Shown here: piece after piece, positions 1-5,810 of the stretch
Layout: every line of letters starts with the position of its first letter
Numbering within the stretch: position 1 is the stretch's first letter
From: JAUPTX01 sp964652835
GTDB taxonomy: Bacteria; Patescibacteriota; Minisyncoccia; Phycocordibacterales; CSBR16-119
DNA length: 11,496 nt
Direction of reading: 5' to 3'
Assembly: GCA_964652835.1 (NCBI GenBank)
Contig: CAZZCB010000015.1
Span: forward strand, 1-11,496
The notes under the pieces: model-generated
What the model saw: only the letters and a program-made list of their open reading frames with translations
Databases searched by the model: none
Told to the model about the DNA's origin: nothing
Translations under genes and position numbers: made by a program

Positions 1-28
1 CGTGGAGCGTGAAGAAAAAAGAAGCAAG

Positions 29-54
29 AAAGCCGGCCCGTAAGGGCCGGCTTT
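29..54. terminator. GC-rich hairpin terminator
   Basis: AAAGCCGGCCC and GGGCCGGCTTT form an 11-bp stem around a GTAA loop. Flanking GAAGC (21-25) and GCTTC (56-60) can lengthen it. The T-rich tract is better on the minus-strand reading, and the plus-strand side is A-rich upstream, so it may act in both directions. It probably ends a plus-strand gene that lies mostly outside the window. In frame 2, codons 2-40 then TAA at 41-43 would give a lysine-rich tail ending in the hairpin loop, but this is too short to call as a gene. Confidence 0.75.
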
Positions 55-74
55 CGCTTCTAGTATGTATGTTG

Positions 75-83
75 TGATAAAAT
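75..83 (+). promoter_or_regulatory. extended -10 promoter for a leaderless methyltransferase mRNA
   Basis: TGA-TAAAAT is an extended -10 box (TGn plus a TATAAT-like hexamer) at 75-83. Six bases separate it from the ATG at 90, so a start site about 7 nt after the box falls on the A of the start codon. No good -35 is seen. The mRNA is inferred to be leaderless. Confidence 0.55.
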
Positions 84-89
84 ACCAAT

Positions 90-776
90 ATGTCACAGTT
101 CACTGCTTGGGAAAGAGAATATAAAAAACCAAAGATGATAACAAACTCAGATGCTCCGCCTGTGGCTTTTAAAGATTTTGTAAAATGGCTTAAGAGAAAA
201 GAAGGTGTCGAGCTTTCTTCTTTAAACGTTTTAGACCTCGGTGCGGGAACAGGGAAGAATGCGATATATCTGGCGGAGCGTGGAGCAACTGTCACCGGGA
301 TAGAGCTTTCCAAAGAAGCAGTGAAGATCTCTAAAGAGCGTGCGAAAATCGCCGGCGTTTCTGTAGACTTTCGTGAAGGAAGTTTCGGTGAGGAATTTCC
401 TTTTGCTGACGAGTCTTTTGATTTGGTTTTAGACGTGACTTCTTCAAACTCTTTGGACGAAAAAGAAAGAGAAATATATTTAAAAGAAACAGTTCGGGTT
501 TTAAAACCAGGTGCGTATATGTTTGTGCGCGCTCTTTGCAAAGATGGAGATAAAAATGCACTCAATCTTTTAAAAATAAGTCCTGGAAAAGAACACGATA
601 CGTATTTCATGCCTGATCTTTCTTTATATGAGAGAGTTTTTTCTCGCCCAGACTTTGAAAAGATGTACGGAAAAGATTTTGAAATTTTAAAACTTGAAAA
701 AGATTTTAGCTACACGACTGTCGGCGATAGAAAATATAAAAGAAATTTCTGGCTTGCATATTTAAAGAAAAAATAG
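90..776 (+). CDS. class I SAM-dependent methyltransferase
   Basis: A 228-residue Rossmann-fold methyltransferase of the Methyltransf_11/25 type. SAM-binding motif I is VLDLGAGTGKN (47-57). The acidic residue that usually contacts the SAM ribose is E72, in VTGIELS. FDLVLDV (110-116) is the motif near the end of strand 4, and VRVLKPGA (135-142) is the usual post-strand-5 loop. The length suits a single-domain small-molecule or general methyltransferase, and nothing in the sequence fixes the substrate. The ATG at 90 is the first start, lies directly after an extended -10 box, and has no Shine-Dalgarno sequence. The gene is monocistronic by appearance: a terminator lies before it and the next gene has its own promoter. 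The fold assignment is firm; the substrate is unknown. Confidence 0.93.
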   Translation: MSQFTAWEREYKKPKMITNSDAPPVAFKDFVKWLKRKEGVELSSLNVLDLGAGTGKNAIYLAERGATVTGIELSKEAVKISKERAKIAGVSVDFREGSFGEEFPFADESFDLVLDVTSSNSLDEKEREIYLKETVRVLKPGAYMFVRALCKDGDKNALNLLKISPGKEHDTYFMPDLSLYERVFSRPDFEKMYGKDFEILKLEKDFSYTTVGDRKYKRNFWLAYLKKK

Positions 777-831
777 GGAATAATTCGGTCTAAAATCTCA
801 AAACAACACAAAAAAAGGCCTAAAACAAGGT

Positions 832-861
832 TTGAATTGGTAAAACCTTTTGTGGTATATT
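832..861 (+). promoter_or_regulatory. promoter for the membrane-anchored protein
   Basis: TTGAAT (832-837), an 18-bp spacer, then TATATT (856-861) preceded by TGG, which makes an extended -10. The ATG at 871 lies 9 bases after the box, so the 5' leader would be about 2 nt. An in-frame TTG at 850 lies inside the promoter and cannot be the start. Confidence 0.6.
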
Positions 862-870
862 TATTGTGTT

Positions 871-1437
871 ATGACTATTAAAGAAAAAATGAAAGAAAAC
901 AAGAACGTGCTTTGGGGCGTGGCAGCAGTGGTTATTATCATAATTTTATTAATTGTTTTAGGAGGGAAGAAGGATGGAGGTGAAGATGTAGAAGTAAATG
1001 AATCTTCAGAAACAGAAGGGCAAATGACAGCTCTTTCACCTGCGGAACCTATCGTAAGTGGAGACTATGAATATGCTTTCTCTGGGGTTGAATGGATGTT
1101 CGACACACAGGATCCTTTAGTGGTAGGAACAGGAAACACTCACCTTAAAATGATGTTTGCTGACTTTACACGAAACGGAAACGCTATTACTTTCGGAAGA
1201 CCTTATAAACTAGGTTTCCATCCGGGAACTTGCGAGTCTGTAGATTTCTTGGACACAACAGATGTAGCTGGAATACCTCTAGCGTACGCAAAATGTTCTG
1301 ACGGAAAGATAACAAGAGAATTTGCTGTTCTTCAAGAAGCAGAAAAAGTAACAGTAAAAATGAATGAAATAATAGGTGAAGAAAAAACAGGATTCCAGGA
1401 TTGGTATAAGATCGATGTTACAGAGATTGTAAAATAA
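871..1437 (+). CDS. membrane-anchored hypothetical protein
   Basis: 188 residues starting at the ATG at 871. An in-frame TTG 21 bases upstream sits within the promoter and is rejected. The N-terminus is basic (MTIKEKMKENKN), followed by a strongly hydrophobic segment at about 13-30 rich in Ile/Val/Leu. Then comes an acidic, Ser/Glu-rich linker (about 35-55) and a globular region (about 60-188). This predicts a single-pass protein with its C-terminal domain outside the membrane. C121 (HPGTC) and C142 (AKCSDG) are the only cysteines and could form a disulfide in an exported domain. I do not recognise the domain. A perfect 15-bp terminator follows the stop codon, so the gene is its own transcription unit. 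Confidence 0.85.
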   Translation: MTIKEKMKENKNVLWGVAAVVIIIILLIVLGGKKDGGEDVEVNESSETEGQMTALSPAEPIVSGDYEYAFSGVEWMFDTQDPLVVGTGNTHLKMMFADFTRNGNAITFGRPYKLGFHPGTCESVDFLDTTDVAGIPLAYAKCSDGKITREFAVLQEAEKVTVKMNEIIGEEKTGFQDWYKIDVTEIVK

Positions 1438-1446
1438 TTTAAGACA

Positions 1447-1480
1447 AAAAGTCCCTCTGCTTGCGAGCAGAGGGACTTTT
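1447..1480 (+). terminator. rho-independent terminator
   Basis: AAAAGTCCCTCTGCT and its exact complement form a 15-bp stem with a TGCG loop, ending in TTTT. It starts 9 bases after the stop codon of the membrane-anchored protein gene. The A tract on the 5' arm means it could also work on the minus strand. Confidence 0.92.
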
Positions 1481-1493
1481 GATTTGTTCGCTA

Positions 1494-1519
1494 AATTATA
1501 TCGATATATCGATATAATT
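1494..1519. repeat. 26-bp perfect AT-rich palindrome with two ATCGAT cores
   Basis: The region is a perfect 26-bp inverted repeat with no spacer. It contains TATCGATA twice in tandem, and outer CTAA/TTAG bases extend it with one unpaired A. It lies between the terminator at 1447-1480 and a candidate promoter at 1537-1566. With no GC clamp or U tract it is not a terminator. It looks like a dyad for a dimeric DNA-binding protein, but that is inference. Confidence 0.5.
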
Positions 1520-1536
1520 AGATTGTTTAAAAAATA

Positions 1537-1566
1537 TTGACTAACTGTAAATATAAAAAATAAAAT
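1537..1566 (+). promoter_or_regulatory. orphan promoter facing a start-stop codon pair and a hairpin
   Basis: TTGACT (1537-1542), 18-bp spacer, TAAAAT (1561-1566). It is followed 7 bases later by ATG-TAA (1574-1579), then by the hairpin at 1585-1615. No plus-strand gene follows; the convergent gene ends at 1630. It would make only a very short transcript. The whole region is AT-rich, so the match may be chance. Confidence 0.25.
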
Positions 1567-1584
1567 TGGGTAGATGTAAAAAAG

Positions 1585-1615
1585 AAAGGGCGGTCCGCGA
1601 TGCGGTCCGCCCTTT
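1585..1615 (-). terminator. terminator of the secreted-protein gene
   Basis: AAAGGGCGG/CCGCCCTTT form a 9-bp outer stem. A T-T mismatch and an inner CCGC/GCGG stem with a GAT loop complete a long hairpin. Read on the minus strand it is followed by TTTCTTTTTTT, a good U tract, just after the stop codon of the gene ending at 1630. Confidence 0.9.
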
Positions 1616-1629
1616 GTGCGCTCGTTCTT

Positions 1630-2445
1630 CTAGAACTTGGCGCGTTTCTTGTGTGGTTGCTTCAGAGACCTACCAGAACCTTTCGGCGGTGTGTATGGGG
1701 TTAGAACCATGACGCCACTGACTGGCTTTCCGTCAAAAGTGTATCCACTTTCGACAGTCACGGCGAACCTTTTGCCGGCGCGCTTGTCGGCGATGTAGAC
1801 GAACTGCTTTGTCTGTCCGATCAGTTCGTCTCTGTGTAGCCAGAGCAGATCACATATCGCTCCGTCCTCTGTGATCACCGCGAGGGCATAATCCGCCTCC
1901 GGGTTTTCATCGAGCGAGTCCACGATGTATGAAGGCACCGCAGGCACCAACATACTCTCATCGTATACCCACAGGTAATCAGTCTCTGTCGAGAAGATCA
2001 TCTTGTAGGCCTCCGGGTGAGTGTTGGTTGTCACAGAATCCTTCGTGAAAATGATCCCTGTTTTGGCCGTGCACATGCACGACTTAAGTTCCAGGATCAC
2101 ACACTCGAGCTTCTGTGAACGGCTGTTGTAGAGGATACCCTTTTTCATCTGGTAATCCTTGTTCGGTAGGGCCACTGTGTCCGTACCGACCACATATGTC
2201 GTAGCCTTTTGCCCTCGGGAAACTTCCCGTAGCTGTCCGTACACCTCTGTGGGTTCACCATTCATCTCCAGGACTGCCCACGTGGGTTTCTGGCTCTTGG
2301 GTCTTGCGACGAGTTCGAGCACCTGGCTCGGAACTTTCACGCTCTGCGCGAGTTCATCGGTTGCGATGTAATCCACATGGTACTGCGCAAGGGCGTCGCT
2401 TTGAGCGAGGCCAGTGCAGAAAAGTAAGACGAAAACGTTCTTCAT
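1630..2445 (-). CDS. secreted hypothetical protein
   Basis: 271 residues from the ATG at 2445. A TTG at 2472 extends the frame by nine residues but would bury the signal peptide, so the ATG is preferred. The N-terminus is a classic Sec signal peptide: MKN, a hydrophobic core VFVLLFCTGLA, and a likely cleavage site after DALA (residues 17-20). The mature part has no further hydrophobic segment and ends in a basic tail (KQPHKKRAKF). I do not recognise a domain. The gene is clearly GC-richer than the housekeeping genes, has its own consensus promoter and terminator, and diverges from the gene at 2621. This suggests an accessory, possibly acquired, unit. Confidence 0.8.
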   Translation of the reverse strand: MKNVFVLLFCTGLAQSDALAQYHVDYIATDELAQSVKVPSQVLELVARPKSQKPTWAVLEMNGEPTEVYGQLREVSRGQKATTYVVGTDTVALPNKDYQMKKGILYNSRSQKLECVILELKSCMCTAKTGIIFTKDSVTTNTHPEAYKMIFSTETDYLWVYDESMLVPAVPSYIVDSLDENPEADYALAVITEDGAICDLLWLHRDELIGQTKQFVYIADKRAGKRFAVTVESGYTFDGKPVSGVMVLTPYTPPKGSGRSLKQPHKKRAKF

Positions 2446-2488
2446 GGCTTTATCTTGAGGTTGGTTAGTCAATGTACTTGTTACTATA

Positions 2489-2517
2489 TTTATACATTAA
2501 AATGTCTATTTTGTCAA
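2489..2517 (-). promoter_or_regulatory. consensus sigma-70-type promoter of the secreted-protein gene
   Basis: On the minus strand TTGACA (2512-2517), a 17-bp spacer and TATAAA (2489-2494), with TG directly before the -10. The start site would be near 2482, leaving about 37 nt before the ATG at 2445. This is the best -35/-10 match in the window. Confidence 0.8.
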
Positions 2518-2562
2518 TCAGGAGATTAAAAAGTAATTGTTACCGGTATTAATTTATTTATT

Positions 2563-2591
2563 TTGACTTTCATTAATTTATTTGTCATTAT
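2563..2591 (+). promoter_or_regulatory. promoter of the DUF6915-like gene
   Basis: TTGACT (2563-2568), 17-bp spacer, CATTAT (2586-2591) with TGT before it as an extended -10. The start site would be near 2598, about 23 nt before the ATG at 2621. The in-frame TTG at 2582 lies upstream of this start site, so it cannot be the translation start. Confidence 0.6.
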
Positions 2592-2620
2592 TTCAAAAAC
2601 GCTCATTAACACAATCCAAA

Positions 2621-3502
2621 ATGAACAGCTACACACACGCAATGAGGTCTGTTGAGATCTTTAATGGGGGAGATATTGACCAATATCTACCAATTCACCA
2701 GACAATTGATCTTCAAAAGGCGGTTACGAATTCGGTCTATTGCCGTTTCCAAATGCACCACTTTGATTTGGGTGGGGCAATGCTGACCAAGATCTACGGG
2801 AAAAATGTACCAGGTACAAAAGTACCCGTGGCACACCTGCTTCTACAGCATTTGTTGGAGGACTATGGTTATGTCCCCATGTATTCTGATTGGCTAGATG
2901 CGTTCCCAAAAGGTAAGGAGGGATTTGTTCTTCCTAAGGGTGATGAATCCGTTGTTCCTCTTGTAATGCAAGATATATCAAAGCTTGCATTGCGCCACAG
3001 TGATACCTCACTTGGTCAAGTGATAAGGGTTATTGGCCTGGTTAGGAAGATCGTCTCCTGCGAGGATCTGACTAGCTCAAGTGAGATCCTAGCGAATGAC
3101 AAACGTTCCTGGTTGTTTGCAAGTCAAACAGGCCTCGAACTTTTGAAGAGGATAATGAAACCAGAAGATTCAAAAATGGATGACCTGATCACTTCTGCCA
3201 TGTTCCACTTGTTCAGGTCTTCTGAATACCAGCTACAATCTATCGCTGACATTCCTGCGGCTGAAGCGAGCTGGATGAGGAGACCTAAAGCTGGACATAT
3301 GGAGGTTTCAGAAGTTGCTTCTTTGATCGAGGAATTCGACAAGAGCGGTGATTTAAAAAACCTCCCACTCCTTCCTTCTGTGAAGAGTGAGGAAAAAGAA
3401 GAGAAGTCAGCTAGTAGTAGGACGGTTGATACTCCAGACTACCATAGACCCAATCGTGACTGGAGTGATCCAGGTCGTTGTTCAGGGGGTAGGATGGATT
3501 AG
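2621..3502 (+). CDS. DUF6915-like hypothetical protein
   Basis: 293 residues from the ATG at 2621, chosen because the longer TTG start (2582) falls inside the promoter. Residues about 1-95 resemble, from memory, the small DUF6915 family: MNSYTHAMRSVEIFNGG, YLPIHQTID, a central MHHFDLGG, then VPVAHLLLQHLLEDYGYVP ending at DWLDAF. In that family such proteins are short and of unknown function. The remaining 200 or so residues are not recognised. They include a Lys/Glu/Ser-rich stretch (about 255-270) and an Arg/Asp-rich end, which look disordered. No signal peptide or membrane segment is seen, so it is probably cytosolic. Base composition matches its divergent neighbour and differs from the housekeeping genes. 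The family name is tentative. Confidence 0.75.
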   Translation: MNSYTHAMRSVEIFNGGDIDQYLPIHQTIDLQKAVTNSVYCRFQMHHFDLGGAMLTKIYGKNVPGTKVPVAHLLLQHLLEDYGYVPMYSDWLDAFPKGKEGFVLPKGDESVVPLVMQDISKLALRHSDTSLGQVIRVIGLVRKIVSCEDLTSSSEILANDKRSWLFASQTGLELLKRIMKPEDSKMDDLITSAMFHLFRSSEYQLQSIADIPAAEASWMRRPKAGHMEVSEVASLIEEFDKSGDLKNLPLLPSVKSEEKEEKSASSRTVDTPDYHRPNRDWSDPGRCSGGRMD

Positions 3503-3519
3503 GCTTACAAGAAAAAAGA

Positions 3520-3544
3520 AGAGGGCGGGATATTCTCGCCCTCT
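3520..3544. terminator. bidirectional terminator between convergent genes
   Basis: AGAGGGCG and CGCCCTCT form an 8-bp stem around a 9-nt loop, flanked by A-rich sequence on the left and TTCTTTT on the right. It can end both the plus-strand gene (stop at 3502) and the minus-strand rmuC (stop at 3550). Confidence 0.85.
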
Positions 3545-3549
3545 TTCTT

Positions 3550-4593
3550 TTAGTCCTCCTTCGGTTTTTCGATTTCCATCACAGCGATATTCACCGCTTC
3601 GCCAGATATTCTCATCACATCTTTATCTATCTTTTTAAACTCTTTGCTTGAAAGATTATATTGGTTCACTACTGTTCCCAGGTTCTTTCCCATTTTATCG
3701 TGGTAATCTTCGTAAGCTTTTAGATGTCTTCCGAGTTCTCCCACTTGTTTTTGTATCTCGACAGCCTTTTCTTCAATCTGCATCGCTTTTAGTCCTTGAA
3801 GAACAGTTTGCAGATATGCGAGGAAAGAAGTAGGTGAGACTATCACAACTTTGTATTTACTTGCAGCGCGTTGGATCAAGTTTTCTGTGTCTTCACCGAT
3901 AGCGCCGATTTTGTTTATTAGTAAATCGTAGTAGATAGCTTCGTGCGGGATAAACATAAAAGCAAAATCCATCGTTCCTTCTGCTGGTTGAATATATTTT
4001 GCTGTTTCCACGATTCTGTTTTTTAGGTCACTGACAAAAAGTTTTTCAAGTCTCTCTTTATCTCCAGCGTTTTCTGCTTCAGAAACTTTGTTGTAGTTTT
4101 CTAGAGAGAATTTTGAGTCTATCGGTATTATTTTATCTTTTACGAAAACCACAGCGTCCACGATGTCGCCGTTTGGAAAACTGTACTGCATTTGATAAGA
4201 CCCAGGCGGAAGGGTATTTTTAAGAAGTGTTTCAAGATAGTATTCACCGAGTATTCCCCTGGACTTTGGGTTCTTTAACATATTTTGAAGTTGTTGAAGT
4301 TGGTCTGTGAAATTCATCACTTGTTTTCCAGTCTCTTTGACTTCTGTTATCTCTCGAGTGATTTCGCGGATAAGTTTTTGAGATTCGCTTGTTTGGTATT
4401 TTAAAGATTCCATCATTTCTTTTCCGCTATCGCGAAGTCTCTCGTCGAGTGTTCGACGAATATCTTTCATTTCATCTGCTAAAAACCTGAAAGCTTTTTC
4501 TTCAGCTCCTGTATCTTCTTTTTTGTTTTTATTTATTAGGGTAAAAATTATGTATCCGATAATTAACCCGAGAAGTATATATACGATAGTCAT
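3550..4593 (-). CDS. rmuC: RmuC family protein
   Basis: 347 residues. A hydrophobic N-terminal segment (about 3-20) anchors it to the membrane. A long charged, heptad-like region (about 30-108) predicts coiled coil. The RmuC domain follows, with its usual landmarks: KNPKSRGILGEYYLETLL (107-124), DAVVF (146-150) and IPIDSKFSLENY (157-168). RmuC of Escherichia coli limits recombination at short inverted repeats and belongs structurally to the restriction-endonuclease-like nucleases. The length is at the short end for the family. The start ATG at 4593 lies six bases after a TAAAAT box, so the mRNA looks leaderless. The gene sits between its own promoter and a shared terminator, transcribed away from the exonuclease unit's terminator. 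Confidence 0.94.
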   Translation of the reverse strand: MTIVYILLGLIIGYIIFTLINKNKKEDTGAEEKAFRFLADEMKDIRRTLDERLRDSGKEMMESLKYQTSESQKLIREITREITEVKETGKQVMNFTDQLQQLQNMLKNPKSRGILGEYYLETLLKNTLPPGSYQMQYSFPNGDIVDAVVFVKDKIIPIDSKFSLENYNKVSEAENAGDKERLEKLFVSDLKNRIVETAKYIQPAEGTMDFAFMFIPHEAIYYDLLINKIGAIGEDTENLIQRAASKYKVVIVSPTSFLAYLQTVLQGLKAMQIEEKAVEIQKQVGELGRHLKAYEDYHDKMGKNLGTVVNQYNLSSKEFKKIDKDVMRISGEAVNIAVMEIEKPKED

Positions 4594-4599
4594 AGATGT

Positions 4600-4605
4600 A
4601 TTTTA
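4600..4605 (-). promoter_or_regulatory. -10 box of a leaderless rmuC mRNA
   Basis: TAAAAT on the minus strand lies exactly six bases before the rmuC ATG, the same spacing as for the methyltransferase gene. No clear -35 is visible. It lies just downstream of the terminator at 4629-4658, so rmuC needs a promoter here. Confidence 0.45.
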
Positions 4606-4628
4606 ACCTAAAACTTAAAATAAAAGAA

Positions 4629-4658
4629 AAGGCGCGCCCCTGGTGTAGGGCGCGCCTT
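4629..4658 (-). terminator. terminator of the exonuclease unit
   Basis: AAGGCGCGCCC/GGGCGCGCCTT form a perfect 11-bp stem with an 8-nt loop, followed on the minus strand by TTCTTTTATTTT. It closes the transcript carrying the exonuclease and the 41-codon ORF. Confidence 0.88.
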
Positions 4659-4699
4659 CGTTCGTTCGCCTAGCTGTTAGGGCCTGGCGGTCTTGTTGC

Positions 4700-4825
4700 T
4701 CAAATGTGCTCCAGAAGAGGGAGGTCTTTCTTCCATACTCGTTTCTTGAGACAGAGTGTGTAGTAGAAAGCCATTCCAAGTCCACGTAACATTGCCGTGG
4801 CGCAGTAATCGTAGAGTCTTTCCAT
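4700..4825 (-). CDS. small 41-residue hypothetical protein
   Basis: The frame opens at an ATG at 4825, ends with TGA 42 bases before the terminator hairpin, and has no earlier in-frame start after its upstream stop. The product starts MERLYDYCATAMLRGLGMAF, has a moderately hydrophobic middle (about 9-26) and then a basic patch (KKRVWKK, 27-33). It could associate with a membrane. It starts 54 bases after the exonuclease stop and is probably co-transcribed with it. A longer frame over the same DNA reads straight through the terminator and is rejected. No homologue is recognised, so the alternative is a long 3' untranslated region. Confidence 0.4.
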   Translation of the reverse strand: MERLYDYCATAMLRGLGMAFYYTLCLKKRVWKKDLPLLEHI

Positions 4826-4879
4826 GTTCTTCGGGTTTTGGTTAACAAGCGATGACGATGTACGTTTATCTAAACAATA

Positions 4880-5602
4880 CTACAATCCCATAAAATGCTC
4901 AATAGTATAAATCCAATCTTCCTCTTCTTCTGGAGTTTCTTTTTTCTGTTTCAAAAGCCATTCAAGATAGCTTCTATCTTTTTTCGCCACCTCTTCAACA
5001 CTTACATTTTTATGTTTCCCAAAGTTAAAGTATTTGAAGAGTACTGGGTGCGAAGAAATATCCACCATCTGGTCGATAGCAGTTTCTCGAGACAGATTTT
5101 CTGTCTCCATTATTTTCTTAAGGAGTCTTTCAAAAAGTTTTTCGAGAACTAGTACGTCGCCTTTTGCGTCGTGAGCTGTCGCTTCTACTTCTATCCCGAG
5201 TAGATACCTTAGGTATTGCAGGCGATAAGAAGAGATTTTTCCTTCAGGGTCTAAGTGTCTCGCCACACGAAAAGTGTCGATAGTTTTTCCTACTTTAAGT
5301 CCTTCTTTTTCAAGCATCCCTACGTCGAACTTTGCATTGTGAGCGATCATCACAGAGTCTTCCTTTGAAAAAAGTTCTTCGAGCTCTTTATACTCCGGAC
5401 TTCCGATGAAAGCCGGTTTTCCTGCAACCATTTTTTCTGTGATATGGTGCACTGCCATAGATTCGATAGAAATCGGCAGGGTTGGTTTATAAAGTTCATC
5501 GACAATCTTATCGCCGATTTTGTAGCAAAGCTGACAAAGTTTATCCTCCGGCATATTGCCCGTCGTTTCTGTATCTAAAAATATAAGTGTTTTTTCTTTC
5601 AT
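4880..5602 (-). CDS. DnaQ-like DEDDh 3'-5' exonuclease
   Basis: 240 residues. All five catalytic residues of the DEDDh exonuclease family are present: D10 and E12 in FLDTETTG, D93 in HNAKFD, and H144 and D149 in HDAKGD. They bind two metal ions for 3'-5' hydrolysis of DNA or RNA. The C-terminal segment FNFGKHKNVSVEEVAKKD (192-209) followed by SYLEWLL (211-217) matches the small FGKHKG...YLxWLL module known from ExoX and DUF3820-type proteins, so ExoX-like repair exonuclease fits better than polymerase III epsilon. The ATG at 5602 abuts the leader RNA element and has no Shine-Dalgarno sequence. A 41-codon ORF follows in the same direction. Class is certain; substrate is inferred. Confidence 0.93.
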   Translation of the reverse strand: MKEKTLIFLDTETTGNMPEDKLCQLCYKIGDKIVDELYKPTLPISIESMAVHHITEKMVAGKPAFIGSPEYKELEELFSKEDSVMIAHNAKFDVGMLEKEGLKVGKTIDTFRVARHLDPEGKISSYRLQYLRYLLGIEVEATAHDAKGDVLVLEKLFERLLKKIMETENLSRETAIDQMVDISSHPVLFKYFNFGKHKNVSVEEVAKKDRSYLEWLLKQKKETPEEEEDWIYTIEHFMGL

Positions 5603-5721
5603 CCCGTTAGAGGTAGGTCACGGTTACCCGATTTCCCATTAAAATTAATTAATAATTATACTTTTATATTGTAACCAATTTAGAGTTTATTTATCTGCGT
5701 GACCGCAAGCTCTATTGGGAC
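5603..5721 (-). promoter_or_regulatory. structured leader RNA, copy B (exonuclease)
   Basis: On the minus strand this leader starts GUCCCAAUAGAG (5721-5710) and ends CCUCUAACGGG (5613-5603), touching the AUG. End-to-end pairing is UCCC/GGGA plus UAGAG/CUCUA with a 2x2 mismatch. An inner long-range helix GGUCACG/CGUGACC (5704-5698 with 5622-5616) adds 7 bp. The alternative fold pairs the 5' end with CUCUAAAUUGG (5685-5675), 9 bp with a 2-nt bulge. It encloses a local UGCG-GUCA-CGCA hairpin (5707-5696), and CGG-GUAA-CCG (5630-5621) makes a GNRA hairpin. The same element precedes two other genes here. Confidence 0.75.
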
Positions 5722-5731
5722 ATATGTTTAA

Positions 5732-5760
5732 AGTATACCAAATATGTTAAAATATGTTTA
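5732..5760 (-). promoter_or_regulatory. promoter of the exonuclease leader
   Basis: On the minus strand TAAACA (5755-5760), 17-bp spacer, TATACT (5732-5737) with TGG in front as an extended -10. The start site would be near 5725, five nucleotides before UCCC of the leader, the same offset as for gatB. It overlaps the divergent -10 at 5745-5753. Confidence 0.65.
5745..5753 (+). promoter_or_regulatory. extended -10 promoter upstream of yqeY
   Basis: TGT-TAAAAT at 5745-5753, six bases before an ATG at 5760, matches the leaderless pattern at 75-90. Transcription would start at about 5760, giving yqeY a leader of about 51 nt that contains an 11-codon ORF. It is intertwined with the divergent exonuclease promoter. 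Confidence 0.5.
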
Positions 5761-5795
5761 TGAAAAAGTCGGTGAATCGATTAAATATTAATTAG
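5760..5795 (+). CDS. possible leaderless 11-residue leader peptide before yqeY
   Basis: ATG at 5760 opens an 11-codon frame (MKKSVNRLNIN) ending in TAG at 5793-5795, 15 bases before the yqeY ATG. The start is six bases from an extended -10, as for normal genes here. It may be a short regulatory upstream ORF, or a chance frame in AT-rich DNA. No attenuator hairpin is seen after it. Confidence 0.25.
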   Translation: MKKSVNRLNIN

Positions 5796-5810
5796 ACTTT
5801 TAAAAATAAC

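Noticed and set aside
1..43. Tail of an upstream gene in frame 2 ending at TAA 41-43
   Set aside because: Thirteen codons of Lys/Glu/Arg-rich sequence ending in the loop of a terminator are not enough to call; a TGA at 10-12 in frame 1 is an equal candidate.
2582..2620. TTG start extending the DUF6915-like protein by 13 residues
   Set aside because: The codon lies within the promoter, upstream of the predicted transcript start.
4615..4848. 77-codon minus-strand frame
   Set aside because: It reads through the 11-bp terminator hairpin and overlaps the better 41-codon frame, which stops before the hairpin.
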